Source: Nocardioides lijunqiniae
Lineage (GTDB): Bacteria; Actinomycetota; Actinomycetes; Propionibacteriales; Nocardioidaceae
DNA: 42,493 nt
Direction of reading: 5' to 3'
NCBI RefSeq assembly: GCF_015024225.1
Contig: NZ_JACJGM010000040.1
Location: forward strand, 1-42,493
Shown here: piece by piece, positions 1 through 7,278 of the stretch
How positions within the stretch are numbered: the first letter of the stretch is position 1
Layout: the number at the start of each line of letters is the position of its first letter
Made by a program: the position numbers and the translations under genes
Notes under the pieces: generated by a model
The model's input: the letters and a program-made list of their open reading frames with translations, nothing else
Told to the model about the DNA's origin: nothing
Database searches by the model: none

Positions 1-89
1 TTCGCCGGTCGACCGGCGAATCTGGACCTTGACCGCTGAAACTTCGTCGGTCCAGGGTGAGTTTCGCCGGTCGACCGGCGAAACTCACC
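1..89. repeat. Two copies of a perfect palindromic repeat
   Basis: The 20-base palindrome TTCGCCGGTCGACCGGCGAA occurs at 1-20 and again at 64-83. The second copy sits inside a longer perfect inverted repeat covering 56-89 (arms of 17 bases, no loop). The first copy is cut by the window edge, so its full length is unknown. The 42 bases between the copies hold only partial echoes of the arm. The elements lie upstream of the YceI gene and could be REP-like intergenic repeats, an operator, or a terminator of a gene to the left. Confidence 0.8.
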
Positions 90-202
90 GCCGCTCAGCG
101 CTCCCCCGCGACCGATTGCCCCACGACATCGGGAATGAAAGCGGACGCGAGTCCGTTTGCACCATCGTTGACACTTCAACCACCCGACCAGAGGAGATCC
201 CC

Positions 203-775
203 ATGAGCAGCGACTTCGACCCCAGCACCACCGTCATCGACGACATCGCCGGCGACTACACCATCGACGCGAGCCACTCGCGCCTCGGCTTCGTCGCGCG
301 CCACGCGATGGTGACCAAGGTCCGCGGCCACTTCGGCGACTTCGGCGGCACCGCCCACATCGACACCGCCAACCCGGCCGCGTCGAACGTCTCGCTCACG
401 ATCAAGACCGCCAGCGTCACCACCGGCAGCCCCGACCGCGACGGCCACCTGGTCTCCGCCGACTTCTTCGACGCCGAGAACAACCCCGAGATCACCTTCG
501 CCTCCACGAACGTCTCCCGCGACGGCTCCGACTGGACCATCGCCGGCGACCTGACGATCAAGGGCACCACCAAGCCCGTCACGATCGAGTTCGAGGAGAC
601 CGGCTCGGCCCGCGACCCGTTCGGCAACCTCCGCGTCGGCTTCGAGGGCTCCACGACCCTCAACCGCAAGGACTTCGACCTGACCTGGAACGCCGCCCTC
701 GAGACCGGCGGCGTCCTCGTCTCCGACAAGATCAAGCTCGAGCTCGACATCTCGGCCATCCAGAACGCCGGCTGA
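203..775 (+). CDS. YceI family protein
   Basis: This 190-residue protein belongs to the YceI family, lipocalin-like beta-barrels that bind isoprenoid or other amphiphilic ligands. The family pattern is visible: an opening 'GDYTIDASHSRLGFVARHAMVTK' type strand (residues about 15-37), an F-G-D-F-G stretch, central 'SADFFDAENNPEITF' (about 89-103) and a closing 'SDKIKLELDISA'. The ATG at 203 is chosen because it follows the Shine-Dalgarno-like GAGGAG at 191-196; the frame stays open further upstream to 29 but that part is low-complexity and unlike the family. No signal peptide is visible, so this looks like a cytoplasmic member. A hairpin (142-155) and a short inverted repeat GTTGA-CACT-TCAAC (167-180) precede it and may be regulatory. 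A strong terminator hairpin follows. Confidence 0.9.
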   Translation: MSSDFDPSTTVIDDIAGDYTIDASHSRLGFVARHAMVTKVRGHFGDFGGTAHIDTANPAASNVSLTIKTASVTTGSPDRDGHLVSADFFDAENNPEITFASTNVSRDGSDWTIAGDLTIKGTTKPVTIEFEETGSARDPFGNLRVGFEGSTTLNRKDFDLTWNAALETGGVLVSDKIKLELDISAIQNAG

Positions 776-788
776 CGCACCACCTCCC

Positions 789-820
789 ACTGACCCGCCA
801 GGTACGCCTGGCGGGTCAGT
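789..820 (+). terminator. Terminator hairpin after the YceI gene
   Basis: A perfect 14-bp stem (789-802 with 807-820) closes on the 4-base loop TACG, 13 nt after the stop codon. There is no U-tract, as is usual for high-GC actinobacterial terminators. It separates the YceI gene from the acetyltransferase gene. Confidence 0.75.
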
Positions 821-889
821 GCGCATTTCGGGGACGCCCCGACGGAAAATCGGGTGCCGGGGCGACCCGGTCGCCGCTTGAATGCCGCC

Positions 890-1828
890 ATGCACGCACG
901 ACCCGAGATCACCGGCCTGCCCGAGGGCTACACCTCCCGACCGCTCCGCCTCGACGACGCCGCCGCGGTGACCGCGGTGATGGCCGCGCAGGAGCTGCAC
1001 GACGTCGGCGAGGTCGTGATCGAGGAGGCCGACATCGTCGCCGACTGGCAGCGCCCCTCCTACGACGTCACGCAGACCTCCGTCGGCGTCCTGCACGACG
1101 ACCGGCTGGTCGGGTACGCCGAGATCACCGGCGGCGACCGCGGCGACGCGGCCGTGCACCCCGACCACCGCGGGCGCGGGATCGGCACCGCCCTGGCCCG
1201 GTGGATGCAGGACCTCGCGCGGGCGCAGGGCAAGCCCGTCGTCGGCATGCCGGTGCCGCAGGGCTCGCCGGCCGACCGGCTGCTCGAGGCGTTGGGCTAC
1301 CACGTGCGGTGGACCAGCTGGGTCCTCGAGCTGCCCGACGGCAGGACCGTGCCCGAGCGCCGGCTCCCCGACGACTACGCGCTGCGCGAGGCCACCGAGG
1401 CCGACCACGAGGCGGTCTGGACCGTGCAGGAGGACGCGTTCCTCGAGTGGTCGGAGCGGGAGCGGGAGCCGTTCGAGGACTGGCGCGCCGGCGTACCGCT
1501 GCGACCGGGTTTCGAGCCCTGGAACCTGCGGGTGGTCACCGATCCCGACGGCGACATCGTGGCGATCGCGCTGATCCACCTCACCGGGGAGGGCTCCGCC
1601 CGCGAGGGGTACGTCGACCGGCTGGCGACGCGGCGCGACCAGCGCGGCCGCGGGCTGGCGCAGGCGCTGCTGGTCGACGCCTTCGCGGCGGCGCGGGAGC
1701 ACGGTGCGGCGCGGTCGACGCTGTCGACGGACTCGCGCACCGGCGCGCTCGGGCTCTACGAGAAGGTCGGCATGGAGGTGACCTCGGTGTGGGTCAACCG
1801 CGCCGTCACGCTCGCCGCGGCTACCTAG
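890..1828 (+). CDS. Tandem-GNAT acetyltransferase
   Basis: The 312-residue protein carries two GNAT N-acetyltransferase folds. The first has the acetyl-CoA-binding pattern 'HPDHRGRGIGTALARWM' (about residues 87-103) and the second 'RRDQRGRGLAQALLVDAF' (about 249-266) followed by the 'GALGLYEKVGMEV' C-terminal GNAT signature. Tandem GNATs are common in actinobacteria, the best known being mycothiol synthase MshD, but the sequence is not close enough to assign that role; the substrate is unknown. The ATG at 890 is preferred over an upstream in-frame GTG (854) because the family starts near here; there is no clear Shine-Dalgarno, and TTGAAT at 878-883 may be a weak -10 of a leaderless transcript. 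Confidence 0.85.
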   Translation: MHARPEITGLPEGYTSRPLRLDDAAAVTAVMAAQELHDVGEVVIEEADIVADWQRPSYDVTQTSVGVLHDDRLVGYAEITGGDRGDAAVHPDHRGRGIGTALARWMQDLARAQGKPVVGMPVPQGSPADRLLEALGYHVRWTSWVLELPDGRTVPERRLPDDYALREATEADHEAVWTVQEDAFLEWSEREREPFEDWRAGVPLRPGFEPWNLRVVTDPDGDIVAIALIHLTGEGSAREGYVDRLATRRDQRGRGLAQALLVDAFAAAREHGAARSTLSTDSRTGALGLYEKVGMEVTSVWVNRAVTLAAAT

Positions 1829-1861
1829 AACCTGTTCCACTTCTCTGCCAGGGTGAGCCGC

Positions 1862-2848
1862 ATGGCCCACTTCGTCACCCGCTACGACTTCCGCGCCCCG
1901 GGCGCCGACCCGGCGACCCGCCAGGAGATCTTCGGGCGCGCGATCGAGCAGGCGGCCTACATCGACGAGCACGGCGAGGACGCGATCATGCTCTCCGAGC
2001 ACCACGCCTCCGACGACGGCTACCTCCCGAGCCCGATCCCGGTCGCGGCGGCCGTCGCGGCGGTGACCAGCCGGGTGCCGATCACGATCTCGGCCTTGTT
2101 GGCCAACCTCTACGACCCGGTCCGCCTCGCCGAGGACATCGCGGTGCTCGACCACCTCTCCCGCGGGCGGGTCAGCTACACGATCGGCCTGGGCTACCGG
2201 CCCGAGGAGTACGAGCACCTCGGCCGGCCCTGGTCGACCCGCGGCGCCGACCTCGAGGCCGCGATCCTGGTGCTGCAGCGGGCCTGGCGCGGCGAGGCGT
2301 TCGAGCACGAGGGCCGCACGGTGCGGGTGACGCCCGCGCCGTACTCCCAGCCGCACCCCGTCCTGTTCTACGGCGGCGGCTCGCTCGCCGCGGCCCGTCG
2401 CGCGGCGCGGCTCGGCCTGCACTTCGCCCCCCAGCACGGCGACCCGGAGCTGCACGCGGCCTACGAGGAGGCGTGCCGCTCACACGGCCGGGAGCCCGGG
2501 CTCGTTCTGCGCTCGCCACGCGGTCCGGCCAACGTCTTCTGCGCCGACGACCCCGACGAGTTCTGGGCGACGTACGGCCACCACCTGCTCGCCGACGCGA
2601 CCGGCTACGCCGCCTGGCGCGGCACCGACCAGCGCTCCTACGTGCAGGACGACTCCGCCAGCGTCGAGGAGATGCGCAAGGCCGGGGTGTACGTCGTGCT
2701 GACCGCCGACCAGCTCGTCGAGCGCTGCCGCAGCAAGGAGATCCGGCTGGTCACCAGCCATCCTGCGTGCGGCGGGCTGCCCGCCGAGCCGTCGTGGGAG
2801 AGCGTGCGCCTGATCAGCGAGGTGGTGCGACCCGCGCTGGCCGGCTGA
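1862..2848 (+). CDS. LLM class flavin-dependent oxidoreductase
   Basis: This is a luciferase-like monooxygenase-fold protein of about 328 residues, using reduced flavin or F420. Family marks are the N-terminal 'VTRYDFRAPG' strand, 'LSEHHASDDGYLPSP' (the active-site His region), 'DIAVLDHLSRGRVSYTIGLGYRPEEYE' and 'VLFYGGGS' near the centre. The substrate cannot be read from sequence. The start is uncertain: ATG 1862 and in-frame GTG 1853 are both possible, three codons apart, and neither has a strong ribosome-binding site (AGGGTGAG at 1850-1857 favours 1862). It is co-oriented with the GNAT gene, 33 nt downstream of it. Confidence 0.85.
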   Translation: MAHFVTRYDFRAPGADPATRQEIFGRAIEQAAYIDEHGEDAIMLSEHHASDDGYLPSPIPVAAAVAAVTSRVPITISALLANLYDPVRLAEDIAVLDHLSRGRVSYTIGLGYRPEEYEHLGRPWSTRGADLEAAILVLQRAWRGEAFEHEGRTVRVTPAPYSQPHPVLFYGGGSLAAARRAARLGLHFAPQHGDPELHAAYEEACRSHGREPGLVLRSPRGPANVFCADDPDEFWATYGHHLLADATGYAAWRGTDQRSYVQDDSASVEEMRKAGVYVVLTADQLVERCRSKEIRLVTSHPACGGLPAEPSWESVRLISEVVRPALAG

Positions 2849-2852
2849 GCCT

Positions 2853-2872
2853 CCCATGACGGATGTCATGGG
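2853..2872. promoter_or_regulatory. Dyad operator candidate upstream of the ABC/two-component operon
   Basis: An 8-bp perfect inverted repeat, CCCATGAC-GGAT-GTCATGGG, lies 77 bp before the start of the ATPase gene. Dyads of the form TGAC-N4-GTCA fit binding by dimeric LuxR/NarL-type response regulators, and such a regulator is encoded at the end of this operon, so autoregulation is a reasonable inference. Confidence 0.55.
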
Positions 2873-2948
2873 GAAGGGGTGTGCGAGCACGGCAGACCGA
2901 TGACGGCGCGCACTGCCGCGGGCGCTCGCGGCGCGGCACCGTGGAGGC

Positions 2949-3932
2949 ATGGACACCACGACCTCCTCGCGACCCGGCCCACGCCCCGGCCCACGAACCA
3001 GCCGTCCGTCCGGCTCCGTCGCCGACGAGCCCGCGATCCTCGTGCGCGACCTGCGACGCACCTACGGCTCCGGCAAGCAGGCCTTCGAGGCCGTGCGCGG
3101 CGTCGACCTCGACGTCGAGGCCGGCACCGTGAGCGCCCTGCTCGGCACGAACGGCGCCGGCAAGACCTCCACGATGGAGCTGATCGAGGGGCTGGGCCGG
3201 CCCAGCGCCGGCGAGGTCCGGGTGCTCGGCCTGGACCCCGTCGCCGACCGGGCCGCCGTGCGCCGCCGCCTGGGGATCCTCCTGCAGCGCAGCGGCTTCT
3301 CCGGCGACCTCAGCGTCCTGGAGACCCTGCAGATGTGGCACAGCACGCTCAGCCGGCCGCGGCCGGTCGCGGACATGCTCGACGCGCTGCGGCTCACCGG
3401 GCGGGCCGACACCCGCGTCGTCGGCCTCTCCGGCGGCGAGCAGCGGCGCCTCGACCTGGCCTGCACGCTGATGGGCGACCCCGACGTCGTGCTGCTGGAC
3501 GAGCCGACCACGGGCCTGGATCCCGAGAGCCGGCGCGACGTGTGGTCGCTGATCCGCGGCCTGCGCGACGGCGGCACGACCGTGCTGCTCACCACCCACT
3601 ACCTCGACGAGGCCGAGGCGCTGGCCGACGAGCTCGCCATCATGCACGAGGGGCGCATCGTGCGCCGCGGGACCGTGCCGCAGATCGTCGAGGGGCACCC
3701 CTCCGTCGTCCGCTTCACCACCCCCGACCGGGCCCTGCCCGACCTGCTCGGCACGGCCACCACCGAGCGCGGCCTCACCGTCGTCGAGACCGACGACCTC
3801 CAGCGCACGCTGACCGCGCTGCTGACCTGGGCCGACGGCCACGGCGTCCGCCTCGCCGACCTGTCCGCCCGCACCGCCACCCTCGAGTCGGTCTTCCTCG
3901 CGGTGGCCGACCAGGAAGGAAGCACCCGATGA
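2949..3932 (+). CDS. ABC transporter ATP-binding protein
   Basis: The 327-residue nucleotide-binding subunit shows a full set of ABC motifs: Walker A 'GTNGAGKT' (about residue 67), a Q-loop at 'ILLQRSG', the signature 'LSGGEQRRL' (about 159), Walker B 'VVLLDEPTTGLD' (about 179) and the switch His in 'LLTTHYLDEAEAL'. A C-terminal extension of about 90 residues is typical of CcmA/DrrA-like exporters paired with ABC-2 permeases. A poorly conserved Arg/Pro-rich N-terminus of about 25 residues precedes the domain. The ATG at 2949 follows CACCGT (2937-2942) by 6 nt, a one-mismatch -10, and also GGAGG (2943-2947). It overlaps the permease gene by 4 nt (ATGA), so the two are translationally coupled. 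Confidence 0.93.
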   Translation: MDTTTSSRPGPRPGPRTSRPSGSVADEPAILVRDLRRTYGSGKQAFEAVRGVDLDVEAGTVSALLGTNGAGKTSTMELIEGLGRPSAGEVRVLGLDPVADRAAVRRRLGILLQRSGFSGDLSVLETLQMWHSTLSRPRPVADMLDALRLTGRADTRVVGLSGGEQRRLDLACTLMGDPDVVLLDEPTTGLDPESRRDVWSLIRGLRDGGTTVLLTTHYLDEAEALADELAIMHEGRIVRRGTVPQIVEGHPSVVRFTTPDRALPDLLGTATTERGLTVVETDDLQRTLTALLTWADGHGVRLADLSARTATLESVFLAVADQEGSTR

Positions 3933-4804
3933 GCACCTCCACGCCCTCGACCACCCCGCCCGCCGCCCCGGACCCGTCGGCCTCCTCGGCCTCCTCGGCC
4001 TCGTCGGCCCCGTCGGACCCGTCGGAGACCACCGAGCCGGGCCGGTACGCCGTGTCGTGGCGGCGGGTCGCCGGCCTGGCGCGCGCGAACGTGCTGCTGA
4101 TGACGCGCAACCGGCTTACGCTGCTCTACGGCCTGGTCCTGCCGCTGCTGCCCCTGCTGCTGCTCCTCACCGGTGAGCGCGGCGACACCGCGATCGGCGC
4201 CAGGGCGGTCACCAGCGCGCTGCTGACCGCCCTGCTCTTCCCCGTCTACTACAACATCCTCTCGCTGGTGGTCTCGCGCCGCGACGAGCTCGTGCTCAAG
4301 CGGCTGCGCACCGGCGAGACGCGCGACTCCGAGCTCGTGGTCGCGCTGTCCCTGCCCGGGGTCGTGATCGCCGTCGTCCTCTCCGTCCTGACGCTCGTGG
4401 TCGGCCTCGTCGGCGGCCTGCCGACGCCGGCCAACGCGCCGCTCTACCTGCTCGGCATGCTGGTCTCCTCGGCGATGTTCGTGGCGTTCGCGTTCTGGAC
4501 CGCGGCCTGGACCAAGACAGCCGAGTCGGCGCAGATGACGAGCCTGCCGGTCATCGCGCTGGCCGTCGTCGGCACCATGTCGGCGGCGTTCCCGGAGCGC
4601 TTCGCCGAGATCGTCGAGCGCACCCCCACCGGTGCGCTCCGGGAGCTGGTCGACGTCTCGTGGTTCGGGGAGGACGGCGCACGCAGCGTCGGCTTCGTCG
4701 ACAGCTGGGCCGCGGCCGGGGAGCCGATCCTGGTGCTGCTGGGGTGGACGGCGGTGGCCGTCTGGCTCGCCGCCCGCTCGCTGCGCTGGGAGCCCCGCAC
4801 CTGA
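3929..4804 (+). CDS. ABC-2 type transporter permease
   Basis: This 291-residue membrane protein is the partner of the preceding ATPase. After a Ser/Ala/Pro-rich cytoplasmic tail (about residues 1-35) come about six hydrophobic segments: around 62-80, 90-115, a pair at about 135-160 and 170-190, another near 205-220, and the last at about 265-282. The conserved amphipathic stretch 'SRRDELVLKRLRTGET' (about 115-130) is the usual ABC-2 coupling region. The two subunits most likely export a drug, peptide or lipid, under control of the downstream kinase and regulator. The start is set by the 4-nt ATGA overlap with the ATPase gene. Confidence 0.9.
   Translation: MSTSTPSTTPPAAPDPSASSASSASSAPSDPSETTEPGRYAVSWRRVAGLARANVLLMTRNRLTLLYGLVLPLLPLLLLLTGERGDTAIGARAVTSALLTALLFPVYYNILSLVVSRRDELVLKRLRTGETRDSELVVALSLPGVVIAVVLSVLTLVVGLVGGLPTPANAPLYLLGMLVSSAMFVAFAFWTAAWTKTAESAQMTSLPVIALAVVGTMSAAFPERFAEIVERTPTGALRELVDVSWFGEDGARSVGFVDSWAAAGEPILVLLGWTAVAVWLAARSLRWEPRT
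3977..4021 (+). repeat. 9-nt tandem repeat encoding a Ser-Ala linker
   Basis: Five imperfect copies of the 9-mer TCGGCCTCC (last base and centre vary) encode the repeating Ser-Ala-Ser linker in the permease N-terminus. Such in-frame repeats can change copy number without breaking the gene. Confidence 0.8.
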
Positions 4805-4855
4805 TCTCCGTAGGCTGACGGCCACGGGCGGCACCAGCAGCGGGAGGGGAGCACG

Positions 4856-6040
4856 ATGGCAGGCACGCGGCAGGGCGGCGCGCGGGGATGGCCCTGGCGC
4901 AGCTGGTCCGACCTGAGCGAGGTCGAGCGCGTCGACGTCTACACCCGCCAGTCGCTGTACCTGCTGCTCTGGGCCTCGCTGGCCTTCACCCTCGTCGGCG
5001 CCCTGCCCGAGGCCGACGAGGTCACCCCGCGGCTGGTCGCGGTCCTCGCCGCGGCGCTGGTCCTCGGTCTCCTCGGCACCCGCGCGCTCACCGCCGTGGC
5101 CGACCTGTACCCCGCCGAGGGCCCCCTCCCCTGGCGGCAGGTCGGGCCGCTCCTGGCGGCCTGCGCCGTCGCCGTGGCGGTCGTGGTCACCTGGGCCGGC
5201 GACCTCCGCAGCGCAGCAGGGGCCGGCATCTGGGTCGTGCTCGCCTGGTCGCTCGGCGGGCTGCGCGGCCGGATCCCGAGCGCGGTCCTGCTCGCGGTCC
5301 TGACCGTGCTGCCGGCCGTCGTCACCACCGAGTGGTGGGCCTTCGCCTACGGGCTCGTCACCGGGGCCTTCTTCCTCTTCACGTGCCGGGTGTCGCTGTG
5401 GCTGCTGGGCGTCGTCACCGAGCTCGACGCCGCCCGCACCGCCCAGAGCGCGCTGGCCGTGGCCGAGGAGCGCCTGCGCTTCTCCCGCGACGTGCACGAC
5501 GTGCTCGGACGGCGGCTCTCGACGATCGCGGTGCAGGCCGAGCTGGCCGCCACGCTCGCCGGTCGGGGCGACGAGCGCGCCGCGCCCCGGATGCTCGAGG
5601 TGCGCGGCATCGCCCACGAGGCCCTGCGCGAGGCCCGCGAGCTCGCCCGCGGCTACCGCCCCACCGACCTGGGCCAGGAGCTCGAGGGAGCCCGCTCGCT
5701 GCTGCGCTCCGCCGGCATCGGCGCCCAGGTGGACGTCGAGGGTCTCGACCCGTCGTGGCACGAGCCGGCCGCCTGGGTCGTGCGCGAGGCGGTCACCAAC
5801 GTCCTGCGCCACTCCAGCGCCACGACCGTCGCGATCTCGTACGCCGGCGACGTCCTGGAGGTCCGCAACGACGGCGCCGGCGGGCCGGTCGGCGACGCCG
5901 GCACCGACGGCAGCGGGCTGTCCGGGCTGCGGGCCCGGCTCGCCCCGCGGGGAGCGACGGTGGAGGTCGAGCACGACCCGCCGTCGTTCGCCGTGCGCGT
6001 GCGGATGCCGGCGCCCGCGCTGACGGGGGCGCCGTCGTGA
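4856..6040 (+). CDS. Sensor histidine kinase (NarL/DesK type)
   Basis: The 394-residue protein has about five or six transmembrane helices (residues 32-190) with no sizeable extracellular domain, then a HisKA_3 dimerisation helix with the phosphoacceptor His214 in 'SRDVHDVLGRRLS', and a HATPase domain with the N-box 'REAVTNVLRHS' (Asn315) and the G-box 'GSGLSGLRAR' (about 352-361). This is the intramembrane-sensing kinase type that commonly controls a neighbouring ABC exporter. GGGAGGGGA just upstream (4842-4850) is a clear ribosome-binding site. TAGGCT at 4811-4816 could be a -10 for an extra internal promoter. The stop overlaps the regulator start by 4 nt (GTGA). Confidence 0.92.
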   Translation: MAGTRQGGARGWPWRSWSDLSEVERVDVYTRQSLYLLLWASLAFTLVGALPEADEVTPRLVAVLAAALVLGLLGTRALTAVADLYPAEGPLPWRQVGPLLAACAVAVAVVVTWAGDLRSAAGAGIWVVLAWSLGGLRGRIPSAVLLAVLTVLPAVVTTEWWAFAYGLVTGAFFLFTCRVSLWLLGVVTELDAARTAQSALAVAEERLRFSRDVHDVLGRRLSTIAVQAELAATLAGRGDERAAPRMLEVRGIAHEALREARELARGYRPTDLGQELEGARSLLRSAGIGAQVDVEGLDPSWHEPAAWVVREAVTNVLRHSSATTVAISYAGDVLEVRNDGAGGPVGDAGTDGSGLSGLRARLAPRGATVEVEHDPPSFAVRVRMPAPALTGAPS

Positions 6041-6642
6041 TCCGCCTCCTCGTCGCCGACGACGAGCACCTGATCCGCACGGCCCTGGCGCAGCTGCTCG
6101 GCCTGGAGGACGACCTGGAGGTCGTGGCCGAGGCCGCGAGCGGCGCCGAGGCGCTCGCCGCCGCCGTGAAGGCGCAGGTGGACGTGGCGATCCTGGACCT
6201 GCAGATGCCCGAGCCCGACGGGATCGCCGTCGCGGAGCGGCTGGCCACCGAGCTGCCCGGCTGCCGGGTCGTCATCGTGACCAGCCACGGCCGGCCCGGC
6301 CACCTCAAGCGGGCGCTCACCGCCGGGGTCCGAGGCTTCCTGCCCAAGACGACGTCGGCGGCCACGCTGGCCGACGTCGTGCGCCAGGTGCACTCCGGGG
6401 GCCGGTACGTCGACCCCGAGCTGGCCGCGGAGGCCATCGGGGCCGGCGACTGCCCGCTGACCCCGCGCGAGGCGGACGTCCTCGAGCTGGCCGCCGACGG
6501 GGCGAGCATCGAGGAGATCGCCCAGCGCGCCTCGCTCTCGCCGGGCACCACCCGCAACTACCTCTCCAACGCCGTCGCCAAGCTCGGCGCCGCCAACCGG
6601 CACGAGGCCTTCGTCAAGGCGCGTCGGCTCGGCTGGATCTGA
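6037..6642 (+). CDS. LuxR/NarL family response regulator
   Basis: The 201-residue protein has a receiver domain with the acidic pair Asp8-Asp9, phosphoacceptor Asp54 in 'AILDLQMPEPDG', a conserved Thr in 'VIVTSHG' and the Lys of 'GFLPKT', followed by a LuxR-type helix-turn-helix ('LTPREADVLELAADGASIEE...', about residues 141-190). It is the cognate partner of the kinase it overlaps and probably regulates the operon through the dyad at 2853-2872 (inference). The GTG start is fixed by the GTGA overlap. It converges with the minus-strand gene, whose stop is only 4 nt away. Confidence 0.92.
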   Translation: MIRLLVADDEHLIRTALAQLLGLEDDLEVVAEAASGAEALAAAVKAQVDVAILDLQMPEPDGIAVAERLATELPGCRVVIVTSHGRPGHLKRALTAGVRGFLPKTTSAATLADVVRQVHSGGRYVDPELAAEAIGAGDCPLTPREADVLELAADGASIEEIAQRASLSPGTTRNYLSNAVAKLGAANRHEAFVKARRLGWI

Positions 6643-6645
6643 GCC

Positions 6646-7278
6646 TCAGCGGCCGTCGCCGACCTCGACGGTGGTCGTGACGGTGGTGACCGACGGTCGG
6701 CGCGGGGTCGAGGAGAAGCCGAACCGCGGGGGCGGGTCGAGCGGCGCGAGCGCCCCGAGGTCGCGACCGTCGTAGGCGCCGGTGAGCGAGACGACCGCGC
6801 GGTTGTCGGTCGCGCCGTACCACTCGCGGCGGTCGCCGCCGGCCGTCCCTCGCGTGCGCACCCCGCGCACCAGCACCCGGGCGACCGGGTCGGTCAGCGC
6901 GGAGAACCACGGCGCCTGCGCGACGACCCGCGGCACGCACCGGACCAGCAGTCCGAGCCAGGTGCGTCGTCCGGTCGACCAGTCGAGCGCGAGCGACGCC
7001 GACCGCAGCCGCCGGCGGTCGCCTTCCACGTCCACCTCCACCGGCTCGACGCGGACCTCGTCGAACACGTAGGTCGTGGCCACGAAGTCGGCCACCTCCT
7101 CGGTCGGCGCGACCAGCACGCGGTGCCCGCCGGGCAGCTCGACCATGGCGTCGGAGAAGGAGCCGTACGGCGACTCCGGCCAGTGCCCCACGACCACGCG
7201 GACACCGCTCGTGCTGCCGAGCCCCGAGATGGACCCGCGGAAGCGACGGCGCTCGCGCCGCTCGCCCCGGCGGGTCAT
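6646..7278 (-). CDS. Conserved hypothetical protein coupled to acyl-CoA dehydrogenase
   Basis: I do not recognise the family. The 210-residue protein begins with an Arg-rich basic stretch (residues 3-14) and continues as a soluble alpha/beta-looking domain with a Gly-His-Trp-Pro-Glu-Ser-Pro-Tyr-Gly motif near residue 31 and two Trp-rich patches ('LALDWSTGRRTWLGLLVR', 'APWFSALTDP'). No signal peptide or membrane segment is visible. Its ATG overlaps the stop of the acyl-CoA dehydrogenase gene by 4 nt (ATGA), so it is translated from the same transcript, which points to a shared function in acyl-CoA metabolism, but nothing more specific can be said. Confidence 0.8.
   Translation of the reverse strand: MTRRGERRERRRFRGSISGLGSTSGVRVVVGHWPESPYGSFSDAMVELPGGHRVLVAPTEEVADFVATTYVFDEVRVEPVEVDVEGDRRRLRSASLALDWSTGRRTWLGLLVRCVPRVVAQAPWFSALTDPVARVLVRGVRTRGTAGGDRREWYGATDNRAVVSLTGAYDGRDLGALAPLDPPPRFGFSSTPRRPSVTTVTTTVEVGDGR

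Noticed and set aside
176..2455. A 759-codon open frame on the minus strand opposite YceI, GNAT and LLM genes
   Set aside because: It is an antisense shadow of three genes with recognisable domains; its translation is Arg/Gly/Val-rich low-complexity sequence typical of GC-rich open antisense frames.
3977..4021. A CRISPR-like or satellite array
   Set aside because: It is a simple in-frame 9-nt repeat encoding a Ser-Ala linker, with no spacers.
3599..5974. A 791-codon minus-strand frame opposite the ABC permease and histidine kinase
   Set aside because: It is antisense to well-supported genes and is low-complexity Gly/Asp/Gln/Arg sequence.
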